Origin: Candidatus Dormiibacterota bacterium | GTDB taxonomy: Bacteria; Chloroflexota; Dormibacteria; Aeolococcales; Bog-877 | Direction of reading: 5' to 3' | Length of the DNA stretch: 33,396 nucleotides | Assembly (NCBI GenBank): GCA_027306655.1 | Contig: DAHUZL010000151.1 | Span: forward strand, 1 to 33,396 | In this document: piece by piece, positions 23,700 through 32,957 of the stretch | How positions within the stretch are numbered: the first letter of the stretch is position 1 | Layout: the number at the start of each line of letters is the position of its first letter | Position numbers and translations under genes: made by a program | Notes under the pieces: generated by a model | Seen by the model: only the letters and a program-made list of their open reading frames with translations | Databases searched by the model: none | Told to the model about the DNA's origin: nothing

Positions 23700-25583
23700 A
23701 TGCCGACCACCCGCACGACCACGATCACGAGCATGGGCGGCCGCCCGGCACAGCCCGGCCCGCGCCGCGGCTGGCGCCGGCTGGTGGCGGTGGCGGCCGG
23801 GCTGGCCGCCGTCCTCGGCTCCGCGCTGGCAGGGGCGGCTCAGACCGGGCGGGCCGCCCCGGCGGGCGGCACCGTCACCTTCGCCCTCCCCCCGGGCGAG
23901 TACTGCAACTACATCTCGCCCTTCATCAACGGGCCCGAGTCCAACAACGTGGACCTCTTCCAGTGCGAGTACTTCCTCTACCGGCCGCTCTACTGGTTCG
24001 GCAACAACGGCCAGTTCACCATCAACTACCGGCTCAGCATGGGCCGGCCGCCGGTGTACTCCAACGGCGGGCGCACGGTCACGATCACCCTCAACCACTA
24101 CCTGTGGTCGGACGGCAAGCCGGTGACCAACCGCGACATCGAGCTCTGGATGCACATCCTCCAGGTGGAGAAGGCGCAGTGGGTGGGCTACGTCCCCGGT
24201 GACATCCCCGACAACATCACCTCGATGAGCTTCCCGGCCGCCACCCCGGAGACCTTCAGCATCACCTTCAACAAGGCCTACGGGGCGACCTGGCTGCTCT
24301 ACAACAACCTCAGCATGATCTTCGCGATCCCCCAGCACGCCTGGGACCGGACCTCGGCCAGCAGCCCGATCGGCAACTACGACCTCACCCCCAAGGGTGC
24401 CGTCGCGGTCTGGCGGTACATCGACAGCCAGGCCAAGCAGGAGGCGACCTACACCACCAACCCGATGTGGAAGGTGGTGGACGGACCGTTCAAGCTGGCC
24501 GCCTACCTCCCCGCCACCGGCTACGCCGCCTTCGTCCCCAACCCCGCCTACACCGGGCCCCAGAAGCCCCGGATCGCCCGCCTCGAGGAGATCCCCTTCA
24601 CCAACGACACCGCCGAGTTCGACGCGCTCCGCTCGGGCGCGCTCGACTACGGCTACCTGCCCACCCAGGACCTGAACCAGCGGTCGTACTTCACCTCCCG
24701 GGGGTACACCGTCAGCCCCTGGGTGGACTGGGGCTTCAACAACTTCTGGATCAACTACACCAACCCCAAGGTGGGCGCCATCTTCGACCAGCTCTACGTG
24801 CGCCAGGCGATGCAGCGCCTGGTCGACCAGAACCGGATCGTGAAGGACATCTACCACGGCAACGCCTATCCCACCTACGGCCCGGTCCCGATCCTGCCTC
24901 GGAGCCCGTACCTCAGCCCCTATGAGGCCTCCGACCCCTACCCCTTCAGCATCCGGGCGGCCAGCCAGCTGCTGGCCCGCCACGGCTGGACGATCCATCC
25001 CAACGGTACCGACGTCTGCGGCCGCGCCGGCAGCGGGCCGTCCGACTGTGGCGCGGGGATCCGCGCGGGCACCCCGCTCAACTTCACCGTGATCAGCTCC
25101 CCGGGCTCGGTCGCCTTCAATGCCGAGATCAGCGTGATCCAATCCGACTGGACGCTGGCCGGGATCCACCTCACCATCACCCAGACCCCGGAGGCGACCC
25201 TCTTCGCCGAGCTGGTCCCCTGCAACAAGTCGACCGGGGCCGGATGCTCCTGGCAGATCGCCAACTTCGGGCAGCCCGGCTCGACCCCGACCTACTCGCC
25301 GCAATACCTGCCCACCGCGGGGATGTGGATCGGGAGCGGGGGCAGCAACAACGCCGCCGGCTACAACAACCCCGTCCTCGACCGGCTGATCGCCGCCACC
25401 AGCCTGCAGCCGGGGCTGGCTCCGTTCTGGGCCGAGGAGAACTACGCCGCCAAGGTCCTGCCGGTGATCTGGGAGCCCGACTACTACTACCAGCTGTCGG
25501 TGATCAGCCCCAAGTTGAAGGGCGCCCTGCCCCAGGATCCCAACCTCAACATCTATCCGCAGGCCTGGTCGCTCAGCGGCTGA
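23700..25583 (+). CDS. ABC transporter substrate-binding protein, family 5 (peptide/oligopeptide type)
   Basis: Signal-like N-terminus; SBP_bac_5-type pattern (FLYRPLYWFGNNGQFTINYRLSMG, LWSDGKPVTNRDIELWMHIL, WKVVDGPFKLAAYLP, VRQAMQRLVDQNRIVKDIYHGNAYPTYGPVP); SD GAGGAG upstream. Confidence 0.9.
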   Translation: MPTTRTTTITSMGGRPAQPGPRRGWRRLVAVAAGLAAVLGSALAGAAQTGRAAPAGGTVTFALPPGEYCNYISPFINGPESNNVDLFQCEYFLYRPLYWFGNNGQFTINYRLSMGRPPVYSNGGRTVTITLNHYLWSDGKPVTNRDIELWMHILQVEKAQWVGYVPGDIPDNITSMSFPAATPETFSITFNKAYGATWLLYNNLSMIFAIPQHAWDRTSASSPIGNYDLTPKGAVAVWRYIDSQAKQEATYTTNPMWKVVDGPFKLAAYLPATGYAAFVPNPAYTGPQKPRIARLEEIPFTNDTAEFDALRSGALDYGYLPTQDLNQRSYFTSRGYTVSPWVDWGFNNFWINYTNPKVGAIFDQLYVRQAMQRLVDQNRIVKDIYHGNAYPTYGPVPILPRSPYLSPYEASDPYPFSIRAASQLLARHGWTIHPNGTDVCGRAGSGPSDCGAGIRAGTPLNFTVISSPGSVAFNAEISVIQSDWTLAGIHLTITQTPEATLFAELVPCNKSTGAGCSWQIANFGQPGSTPTYSPQYLPTAGMWIGSGGSNNAAGYNNPVLDRLIAATSLQPGLAPFWAEENYAAKVLPVIWEPDYYYQLSVISPKLKGALPQDPNLNIYPQAWSLSG

Positions 25584-25598
25584 GCACCCCCCCACGCC

Positions 25599-25620
25599 CC
25601 GCCGGTGACGACGCCGGCGG
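25599..25620. terminator. Candidate hairpin between convergent genes (CCGCCGG-8nt-CCGGCGG)
   Basis: 7-bp perfect inverted repeat in the 84-nt gap between the SBP stop and the SDR stop; no T-tract. Confidence 0.3.
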
Positions 25621-25667
25621 ACGGAGCCCACCCGGGCGCCGTCCGCCGGGCCGCCGCCGCGCCGGGC

Positions 25668-26441
25668 TCAGTGCATGACGGCGCCGCCGTCGACGACGAT
25701 GGTCTGGCCGGTGATGAAGTCGCTGTCGGGGCCGGCCAGGAAGCTGACGGTGCCGACGACGTCCGCCGGCACCTCCACCCGTGCGATCGCGCGCTCGCGG
25801 AGACGCTCCGGACGCGCCGCCGCGGCGTCGGCAGCGCCGGGTCCGGCGGCGTCGGTCCGCCCGGGGGCGACGCAGTTGACCCGGATCCCATCCGGGCCCA
25901 CCGCCCGGGCCAGGCTGCGGGTGAACCCGAGCACCGCCGACTTGGCGGTCACGTACTGGAGCAGGGTGCTGGCCGCGCCCTTGAAGACGGTGGCGGAGCT
26001 GAGGTTGATCACCTTTCCGTAGGCGCGCCGGCGCATGTCGGGCACCACCGCCCGGGCGCAGAGCCACATCCCGATCACGTTGACGCGCAGGACGTGCTCG
26101 AAATGCTCCAGCGGGATGGACGCGAAGTCGCCGTCCACCAGCGGCACCCGCTGGAACACGGCGGCATTGTTGACCAGGATGTCGACCCGCCCGAACGCGC
26201 CCAGCGCGCCCGCCACCATCGCCTCGACGCTGGCGGGGTCCCCGACATCGGTGGCGAGCGCGATCGCGCTGGCGCCCGCGGCCCCCAGCTCGGCCGCGGC
26301 GGCCTCGCCGGCCGCCCGGTCCAGGTCGGCCACCACCACCTGGGCGCCGTCGGCGGCGAGCCGCGCCGCGAAGGCGCGGCCGAGACCGTGACCGGCTCCG
26401 GTCACGATCGCGCAGCGGCCCTGGAGCGGGTGCCCGTCCAC
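25668..26441 (-). CDS. SDR family oxidoreductase
   Basis: AIVTGAGHGLGRAFAARLAADGAQVVVADLD, VDILVNNAAVF, YVTAKSAVLGFTRSLARAVGPDGIRVNCVAPG, SDFITGQTIVVDGGAVMH. GTG start 7 nt after TATCAT. Confidence 0.93.
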   Translation of the reverse strand: MDGHPLQGRCAIVTGAGHGLGRAFAARLAADGAQVVVADLDRAAGEAAAAELGAAGASAIALATDVGDPASVEAMVAGALGAFGRVDILVNNAAVFQRVPLVDGDFASIPLEHFEHVLRVNVIGMWLCARAVVPDMRRRAYGKVINLSSATVFKGAASTLLQYVTAKSAVLGFTRSLARAVGPDGIRVNCVAPGRTDAAGPGAADAAAARPERLRERAIARVEVPADVVGTVSFLAGPDSDFITGQTIVVDGGAVMH

Positions 26442-26493
26442 GGCCGCGATGATAGGCGAGGCGGGGGCGCCGGCGGCGTCCCCGCCCCCGCGC

Positions 26494-27345
26494 TCAGCGC
26501 TCGATCGGAGCCCGCACCAGACTGCCCCACTCGGTCCACGAGCCGTCGTAGTTGCGGACCTGAGGGTAGCCCAGGAGCTCGTGGAGGACGAACCAGGTGT
26601 GGGCGGAGCGCTCGCCGATGCGGCAGTAGGCGACCACGTCCTTGTCGGGAGTGACCCCCTCCCCGCCGTAGAGGGCGCGCAGCTGGTCGGCGGGCAGGAA
26701 CGTCTCCTGCTCGGGGTGCACCGCCTTGCTCCAGGGGATGTTGCGCGCGCCCGGGATGTGGCCCGGCTTCTGGGCCGCCTCGTTGGGCAGGTGGTCGGGC
26801 GTCAGCCGCTCGCCGCGGAACTCCTCGGGCGAGCGGACGTCCACCAGGGCGGCGTCGGGGCGGCCCAGGATACGGCCGGCGACGTCGTCGCGGAAGATCC
26901 GGATCGCGGCGTCGCCCGGGCCGGGGCGGTAGCCCGCCGTGGGGGCGGCGGGGGTGACGTCAGTGGTGAGGGCAAGGCCGTCCAGCTCCCACTTGCGCCG
27001 GCCGCCGTCGAGGAGCTGGACCCGGGGGTGGCCGTAGTAGGTGAAGTACCAGTAGGCGTAGGCGGCGAACCAGTTCTTGTTGCCGCCGTAGAGCACCACC
27101 CGGGTGTCCCGGGTGACCCCGTAGCGGTCCATCAGCCGGCCGAACCCCTCCGGCCCGACGAAGTCCCGCTGGATCGGGTCCTGGAGGTCGTCCTTCCAGT
27201 GCACCCCGACCGCCCCCGGGATGTGGCCCTTCTGGTAGGCGGTGGTGTCCTCGTCCACGTCGAGGACGCGCAGGTCGGGATCGTGCAGGTGCTCGTTCAG
27301 CCAGGCGGTTGTGACCAGGGCGTCGGGGCGGGCATAGTCGCTCAT
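26494..27345 (-). CDS. Thiosulfate sulfurtransferase (tandem rhodanese)
   Basis: DLRVLDVDEDTTAYQKGHIPGAVGVHWKDDLQDP, LYGGNKNWFAAYAYWYFTYYGH, DVRSPEEFRGE, active site VAYCRIGERSAHTWFVLHELLGY; SD AAGGAG before MSDYARPD. Confidence 0.93.
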   Translation of the reverse strand: MSDYARPDALVTTAWLNEHLHDPDLRVLDVDEDTTAYQKGHIPGAVGVHWKDDLQDPIQRDFVGPEGFGRLMDRYGVTRDTRVVLYGGNKNWFAAYAYWYFTYYGHPRVQLLDGGRRKWELDGLALTTDVTPAAPTAGYRPGPGDAAIRIFRDDVAGRILGRPDAALVDVRSPEEFRGERLTPDHLPNEAAQKPGHIPGARNIPWSKAVHPEQETFLPADQLRALYGGEGVTPDKDVVAYCRIGERSAHTWFVLHELLGYPQVRNYDGSWTEWGSLVRAPIER

Positions 27346-27422
27346 GGAGCGCTCCTTCTGGGGGGCGGGCGGGTGATGGGACGGTGCGGCCGCGAGGGCG
27401 ACCTGCGGTCGGCGGGCCGGCG

Positions 27423-27467
27423 TCAGCGCCGAAACGCCCCACGACATCGGCGGCGGGCCATCACCAT
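27423..27467 (-). CDS. Putative leader peptide MVMARRRCRGAFRR upstream of the sulfurtransferase
   Basis: 14-codon ORF starting 9 nt after TACGAT (27482-27477, minus) and ending 77 nt before the sulfurtransferase start; contains Cys in an Arg-rich context. Confidence 0.4.
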   Translation of the reverse strand: MVMARRRCRGAFRR

Positions 27468-27556
27468 GCTGCCGCGATCGTACCAGAGCCGATCGGGTGG
27501 GCCAGACTCGGGACCACCTCGTCGGTCCGGTCCGGGGGCGGCACCGCTCGCGGCCG

Positions 27557-27904
27557 TCAGTCCCGGTCCCACTCCGGGCGCTTGCGGAAGAGGCCGCCCC
27601 AGCCCAGGTGGAACCAGCGCTCGGCGCGGTAGGCGGGGAGCTGGGCGGCGTCGACCGCGGTCAGCGAGGTGTGGACCGCGCTGCGAGTGATCCGCTCGAC
27701 CCGGTCCGCCGCCAGCTCCACGATCTGCCCCCCCGGCCGGCGAACCGCGAGGCCGTGGAAGATGTCCTCACCCTCGTCGCCGAGGAGGGACTCGGTGGTG
27801 CCGATGGCGGCCCCGTCGCGGTCCAGGACCGGCGCCCGGTAGGGCGTCGCGGTCCAGGCCACCTGCTCCTCCCCCGCCGGGGTCTCGGCGAGATCGTCCG
27901 TCAT
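27557..27904 (-). CDS. PRC-barrel-like hypothetical protein
   Basis: YRAPVLDRDGAAIGTTESLLGDEGEDIFHGLAVRRPGGQIVELAADRVERITRSAVHTSLT resembles a PRC-barrel fold pattern; ATG at 27904. Confidence 0.65.
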   Translation of the reverse strand: MTDDLAETPAGEEQVAWTATPYRAPVLDRDGAAIGTTESLLGDEGEDIFHGLAVRRPGGQIVELAADRVERITRSAVHTSLTAVDAAQLPAYRAERWFHLGWGGLFRKRPEWDRD

Positions 27905-27979
27905 CGCGCCCTGCCTCATTGCCCTGCCGCGGAACGATGATAGCGCCCGCCCGTCGGATCGGTCGCGGGGCGCCCTCAG

Positions 27980-29080
27980 TCAGCCCGAGGCGGGCAGCTG
28001 CCCGAGGCGGACCGTGAGCGTCTCGCGGGCGCCCGACGGGGTCACGATCCCCACCGGCACCCGCTCGCCCGGCGCCAGCCCGGCCAGGACGGTGGTGAGG
28101 GCGCTCACGGAGAGGGTGGGCCGGTGGTCCACCGACACGATGATGTCGTCCACCCGGATCCCCGCCCGCTGGGCGGGGGCCCCGGCGATGACCCGGGCCA
28201 CCTGGGCCCCGGCGGGGCTGCCGTCGGAGCTGAGGACGTCGCCGACGTCCACCCCCAGGAAGGCACGGTGGCTGTTCACCACCCGCCCATCGCGGATGAT
28301 CTGGCCGGCGATCGACTGGACCACGTCGCTCGGGATCGCAAACCCGATCCCGGGAGCCTGCGATCCCCCGAGGCTGTTGTCGAGGGCGGCCAGGGTGGGG
28401 ATCCCCACCACCTGGCCGGCGAGGTCGACCAGCGCGCCGCCGCTGTTGCCAGGGTTGATCGCGGCGCTGGTCTGGAGGACGTCGGGCAGGGTCACCCCGC
28501 TCGGCTCCTGGACGGTGCGCCCGGTGGCGCTGATGATCCCGGTGCTGACGCTGCTCTGGAGCCCGAGCGGGTTGCCGATCGCCATCACGATGTCGCCGAC
28601 CTGGAGCCGGCTGGAGTCGGCGAAGGTGGCGGGGCGGAGCCCGGTCGCGCGGATCCGGATCACCGCCAGGTCGTCGGCCCGGAAGGTGTTGACCAGCCGG
28701 CCCGGGTACACCCGGCCGTTGGCGAGGGTCACGGTGAAGCGGCGGAACCCACTCACCACGTGGTTGTTGGTGACGATGTCGCCCCCGGTGTCGAACACGA
28801 TCCCCGAGCCCAGGTCGCTGCTGGTGGAGATCTCGACGACCGAGGGCGCCACCCGCCGCACCACGTCCACGTAATCCTGCTGGAGGGCGGTCAGCGCCTG
28901 CGCGAGGGTGGCGGGGCTGACCGTGGTCGGGAGCGTGGTGCCGGCCGACCGGGGGGCGGGCGCCGCCGGTGTGGGGCCGGTGGCCGGGCGGCCCGCATGG
29001 GCGGCCGGACCACAGCCGGCGAGGACGGCGGCGAGCCCGAGCCCGGCGAAGGCGAGCATGGTCGGCGGCCGTCGGGTCAC
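27980..29080 (-). CDS. S1C (HtrA/DegP-type) serine protease with PDZ, predicted lipoprotein
   Basis: Lipobox LAGC; GDIVTNNHVVSG (His), RADDLAVIRI (Asp), AAINPGNSGGALVDLAGQVVGI (Ser); PDZ APAQRAGIRVDDIIVSVD. Confidence 0.9.
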   Translation of the reverse strand: MTRRPPTMLAFAGLGLAAVLAGCGPAAHAGRPATGPTPAAPAPRSAGTTLPTTVSPATLAQALTALQQDYVDVVRRVAPSVVEISTSSDLGSGIVFDTGGDIVTNNHVVSGFRRFTVTLANGRVYPGRLVNTFRADDLAVIRIRATGLRPATFADSSRLQVGDIVMAIGNPLGLQSSVSTGIISATGRTVQEPSGVTLPDVLQTSAAINPGNSGGALVDLAGQVVGIPTLAALDNSLGGSQAPGIGFAIPSDVVQSIAGQIIRDGRVVNSHRAFLGVDVGDVLSSDGSPAGAQVARVIAGAPAQRAGIRVDDIIVSVDHRPTLSVSALTTVLAGLAPGERVPVGIVTPSGARETLTVRLGQLPASG

Positions 29081-29147
29081 GCCCTCAGTCTGCGCGCATC
29101 CGAATGAGAGAAACGTGAGAGTCGGCTGAGGGGCCGGTCGGGAGCGG

Positions 29148-30299
29148 TCAGCGGGATCGGCGCCTGGGGGCGCGCACGGTCGCCTGGAGGCGCCGACCCT
29201 CCGGGGTGAGGACGGTGACGGCGGCGGCACGCCCGGGCCGGAGGCGGGACAGCGCCGCCGCCAGCGCCGCCACGGTGAGGGTCGGCCGGCCGGCCACCGC
29301 GACCACGATCTCCTGCGGACGGAGCCCGGCCCGGGCGGCCGGGGACGCCGGACTCACGTCGGTGACCAGCACCCCCGCGGGCGCGCCGGCGGCGGTGACC
29401 ACCCCGCCCCCGGTGAGGCCGAGGAGGTCGGGCGTGGTGGTCCCGACCGCCCCGCCCCGGACCAGCTCGGCGGCCACGGTGGCAACGGTCCGGCTCGGCA
29501 CCGCGAAGCCGATGCCGGGGGCCTCCCCCGCCTGCTGCTGGCTGAGTGCCACCAGGGTCGGGATCCCGACCACCTGGCCAGCGAGGTCGACCAGCGCCCC
29601 CCCGCTGTTGCCGGGGTTGATCTCGGCGCTGGTCTGGACCGCGTCGGCGATGGTGACCCCGTCGGGCTCGGTGACGCGCCGGCCGATCGCGCTCACGATG
29701 CCCACGCTGACGCTGCTCTGGAAGCCGAGGGGGTTGCCCACCGCGAGGACGATCGCGCCCGGCTCCACCGCCCCGGGGCCGGCGAAGCGGGCCGGGCTGA
29801 GGCCCCCGGCGTGGATGCGGACGACGGCGAGGTCCTCGGCGCGGTCGGTTCCCACCACCGTCCCGGTGGTGATCCGACCGTCGGCGAGGGTGACGGTGAC
29901 GCGGCGGGAGCGGCCGACCACGTGGGCATTGGTCACGATGTCGCCCCGTCGGTCGAGGATGACCCCCGAGCCGAGGTCGCCGGCGGTGGTGATCTGGACC
30001 ACGGCCGGCTCGATCGCGCGGACCACCCGGACGTAGGTGGCCTGCAGCGCCTCCAGCGCCCGGGCCAGCGGACCCCTGGGCAGCACGACGCCCGTGGGCG
30101 GCGGCAGGCCGGCCGGGGGACGGGCGCGGCGCGCCGTGGCGACCGCGGCGCGGACGGGGTGGTGGGGTGAGCCGGCCAGCGTCACCCCCGCCAGGGCGAG
30201 GCCCAGCACCACCAGCACCCCGAGCGGCCGCAGCCAGTCCCCCCGCCGGCCATCACCGGCGGGGCGGGTGGGGCGGGGGATCCGCGGATGGGCGGCCAT
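29148..30299 (-). CDS. S1C (HtrA/DegP-type) serine protease with PDZ, membrane-anchored
   Basis: N-terminal TM (PLGVLVVLGLALAGVTLAG); GDIVTNAHVVG, RAEDLAVVRIH, AEINPGNSGGALVDLAGQVVGIPTLVAL; PDZ. Confidence 0.9.
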   Translation of the reverse strand: MAAHPRIPRPTRPAGDGRRGDWLRPLGVLVVLGLALAGVTLAGSPHHPVRAAVATARRARPPAGLPPPTGVVLPRGPLARALEALQATYVRVVRAIEPAVVQITTAGDLGSGVILDRRGDIVTNAHVVGRSRRVTVTLADGRITTGTVVGTDRAEDLAVVRIHAGGLSPARFAGPGAVEPGAIVLAVGNPLGFQSSVSVGIVSAIGRRVTEPDGVTIADAVQTSAEINPGNSGGALVDLAGQVVGIPTLVALSQQQAGEAPGIGFAVPSRTVATVAAELVRGGAVGTTTPDLLGLTGGGVVTAAGAPAGVLVTDVSPASPAARAGLRPQEIVVAVAGRPTLTVAALAAALSRLRPGRAAAVTVLTPEGRRLQATVRAPRRRSR

Positions 30300-30373
30300 C
30301 GTCCCGATCCTGCGCCCGCCGGGGGCCGGGCGGCAAGATGACGCTCGCCGCCGATGTCGAAGGGAGGACCCCG

Positions 30374-31144
30374 ATGGCTGCCGACGCCCTGGTCCAGCTC
30401 GCGATCGAGGGAGATGTCGCGACCGTCGTCCTCGACGCGCCCGATACCCGCAACGCCCTCTCTCAGCCGCTCCTCGCCGCGCTCCAGGCCCAGCTCGACA
30501 CCGCCCTCCGCCACCCCGGGCTGCGGACCGTGGTCCTGGGGCACACCGGTCCCGCGTTCTGCGCCGGCGCCGACCTCCGCGAGCAGCGGCGCACCGGCGG
30601 GCTGGGGGTGGCCGGCCTGGCCCCGGTCCTGCGGACGATCTGGGACGCGCCGGTGCCGGTGGTGGCCCGGGTGGGCGGCGCCGTCCGCGGCGGCGGGATG
30701 GGGCTGGTCGCCGCCTGCGACCTGGCCGTCGCCGCCGACACCGCCACCTTCGCCTTCAGCGAGGTCCGCCTCGGGGTCGCCCCGGCGGTGGTCTCGGTGG
30801 TGTGCCGCCGCAAGCTCGGGCTGGCGGCGTGCACCGAGGCCTTCCTCACCGGCGCCCCCCTGACCGCCTCCCGGGCGCACGCGATCGGGCTCGTCCATCG
30901 CACGGTGGCGCCGGACCAGCTCGAGCAGGCGGTGGCGGAGCTGGTCCGCGACCTCCACCACGGGGCACCGGGGGCGCTCGCGGCGGCGAAGCGCCTCCTC
31001 CACGATGAGCCCCTGCCGGCGCTGGAGATGGGGCTCGCCGCCATGGCCGAGCGCTCGCTGGAGCTGTTCCGCTCCGAGGAGGCGCAGGAGGGGATGGCAG
31101 CCTTCCTGGAGCGACGGCCGCCCCGCTGGGCCCCGCGGCCGTAG
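30374..31144 (+). CDS. Enoyl-CoA hydratase/isomerase family protein
   Basis: ATVVLDAPDTRNALSQPLLAALQ, GPAFCAGADLREQR, RGGGMGLVAACDLAVAADTATFAFSEVRLGVAPAVVS; SD AGGGAGG. Confidence 0.92.
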   Translation: MAADALVQLAIEGDVATVVLDAPDTRNALSQPLLAALQAQLDTALRHPGLRTVVLGHTGPAFCAGADLREQRRTGGLGVAGLAPVLRTIWDAPVPVVARVGGAVRGGGMGLVAACDLAVAADTATFAFSEVRLGVAPAVVSVVCRRKLGLAACTEAFLTGAPLTASRAHAIGLVHRTVAPDQLEQAVAELVRDLHHGAPGALAAAKRLLHDEPLPALEMGLAAMAERSLELFRSEEAQEGMAAFLERRPPRWAPRP

Positions 31145-31161
31145 CGGCCCGGCGCGGGGCC

Positions 31162-31965
31162 CTACCCTCGCCGGAAGGCTCGCACCGAGAGCGGGATGAA
31201 CACGAGCAGCAGCCCGAGCAGCCAGGCGATGGTCTGGAGGGCGGGGACGAGCGCGTCCGCGTGGCCGATGGTCAGGGCGCGGACGGCATCGACCGCCAGG
31301 CTCACCGGGTTGACGTCGGCGAAGTCGCGCACAGGGGCGGGCATGGAAGCGGTCGGGACGAAGGCAGACGACGCGAAGGTGAGCGGGAAGACCCAGATGA
31401 ACCCGGCCGACTGGGCCGTTTCGGGGTCACGGACAGTGAGGCCCACGAACGCGCTGATCCACGAGAAGACGTAGGAGAAGGCGAGCACCAGGACGAACGC
31501 GAGCGCGAGCTGGTAGACCGGCTGGCTGGGTCGGAAGCCGACGGCGAGACCGACCAGCACCATCACGATCAGCGTCATCACGTTCATCACCATGTCCGCG
31601 GCGGTGCGCCCGAGCAGCACCGCGGCGCGGGCGATCGGCAGCGACCGGAACCGGTCGACAACCCCCGCCTTGAGGTCCTCGGTCAGCCCGAGACCGGTGA
31701 CCAGGGCGCCGAAGACCGCGGTCTGGACGATGATCCCCGGCATCAGGAAGTCCACGTAGGCGACCGGTCCGGTGTGGATGGCGCCTCCGAACACGAAGCG
31801 GAACAGCAGCACGAAGATCACCGGCTGGACGAAGGAGAAGACGATGTATGTGGGCCGGCGGAGGTTCTTGCGGAGCTGACGGACCGCCATCACCCGCGTG
31901 TCACCCAGGGTCTCCGACAGGGTCAGGTGCTGCCGCTCCGACCGTGCCGCGGGGCGGGCGATCAT
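31162..31965 (-). CDS. ABC-2 type transporter permease (DrrB-like)
   Basis: RPTYIVFSFVQPVIFVLLFRFVFGGAI...YVDFLMPGIIVQTAVFGA, several hydrophobic segments; ATGA overlap with the ATPase stop. Confidence 0.9.
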   Translation of the reverse strand: MIARPAARSERQHLTLSETLGDTRVMAVRQLRKNLRRPTYIVFSFVQPVIFVLLFRFVFGGAIHTGPVAYVDFLMPGIIVQTAVFGALVTGLGLTEDLKAGVVDRFRSLPIARAAVLLGRTAADMVMNVMTLIVMVLVGLAVGFRPSQPVYQLALAFVLVLAFSYVFSWISAFVGLTVRDPETAQSAGFIWVFPLTFASSAFVPTASMPAPVRDFADVNPVSLAVDAVRALTIGHADALVPALQTIAWLLGLLLVFIPLSVRAFRRG

Positions 31966-32957
31966 GCGCCCTCCAGCGCGACCCGGCGATCGTCGCGATC
32001 ACGGGGGCGGGCGGGACGGCCGGTCAAGGACAGGAACACGTCGTCGAGGCTGGGCTGCTGCAGCTCGACGGCGGCGATCGGCACCCGCCGCACGTCGAGC
32101 CGGCGGACGGCTTCGGCGGACGCGTCGGGGTCGGCGACGGCGAGACGGATCTCGCTGGCGGTGGAGTCGATCCGGGGCGCGTCGTGGGCGGCGAGGTCGG
32201 CGAGCAGGGCGCCGGCGTCGCCGACCGTGGCCGGATCGCGCAGGCGGACCGTCAGCACGAAGGTCCCGATCGCGGCCTTGAGCTCGGCGGCGGTGCCGAG
32301 AGCCGCGATCCGTCCGTGGTCCACGACCGCGATCCGCTGGGCCAGGCGGTCGGCCTCCTCCAGGTACTGGGTGGTCAGCAGCACGGTGGTGCCGCCGCGG
32401 CCGAGCTCGTCCACGATGGTCCAGAGCTCCTGCCGGGAGCGGGGGTCGAGGCTGGTGCTGGGCTCGTCGAGCAGGAGCACCGGCGGCCGTCCCGCCAGGC
32501 TCGCGCCCAGGTCGAGCCGGCGCCGCATCCCCCCCGAGTAGGTGGACACGCGCCGATTGGCCGCCTCGGCGAGACCGAACCGCTCGAGCACGTCGCCGGC
32601 GCGTCGGCGTGCCTCGCCGGCGGGGAGACGATACAGACGCCCGATCATCTCCAGGTTCTCGCGCCCGGTTAGCTCGGCGTCGATGGCGGCGAACTGGCCG
32701 GCCAGACCGATCCGCCGGCGCACCGCCAGCGGTTCGGCGACGACATCGTGGCCCAGCACCCGGGCATGGCCCCCGCTGGGACGAAGCAGGGTCGCGAGGA
32801 TGCGCACGAGAGTGGTCTTGCCGGCACCGTTGGGGCCGAGCAGCCCAAAGACCGTGCCCGCCTCGACCTCGAGATCGAGGCCGTCGAGGGCCACCGTCGC
32901 GCCGTAGGACCTGGACAGTCCCTCGGCCTGGATGGCGACGGCCGCGTCGCCCCCCAT
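31962..32957 (-). CDS. ABC transporter ATP-binding protein (DrrA-like)
   Basis: Walker [18 protein letters not shown], signature [15 protein letters not shown], Walker [16 protein letters not shown], DrrA-type C-terminus. Confidence 0.95.
   Translation of the reverse strand: MGGDAAVAIQAEGLSRSYGATVALDGLDLEVEAGTVFGLLGPNGAGKTTLVRILATLLRPSGGHARVLGHDVVAEPLAVRRRIGLAGQFAAIDAELTGRENLEMIGRLYRLPAGEARRRAGDVLERFGLAEAANRRVSTYSGGMRRRLDLGASLAGRPPVLLLDEPSTSLDPRSRQELWTIVDELGRGGTTVLLTTQYLEEADRLAQRIAVVDHGRIAALGTAAELKAAIGTFVLTVRLRDPATVGDAGALLADLAAHDAPRIDSTASEIRLAVADPDASAEAVRRLDVRRVPIAAVELQQPSLDDVFLSLTGRPARPRDRDDRRVALEGA

Noticed and set aside
21117-25631. Large minus-strand ORFs opposite the kinase and SBP genes
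   Set aside because: Shadow ORFs opposite confidently assigned plus-strand proteins.
27486-27500. CCGATCGG palindrome near the putative sulfurtransferase leader promoter as an operator
   Set aside because: An 8-bp palindrome is expected by chance in such GC-rich sequence; no second copy or known motif match.
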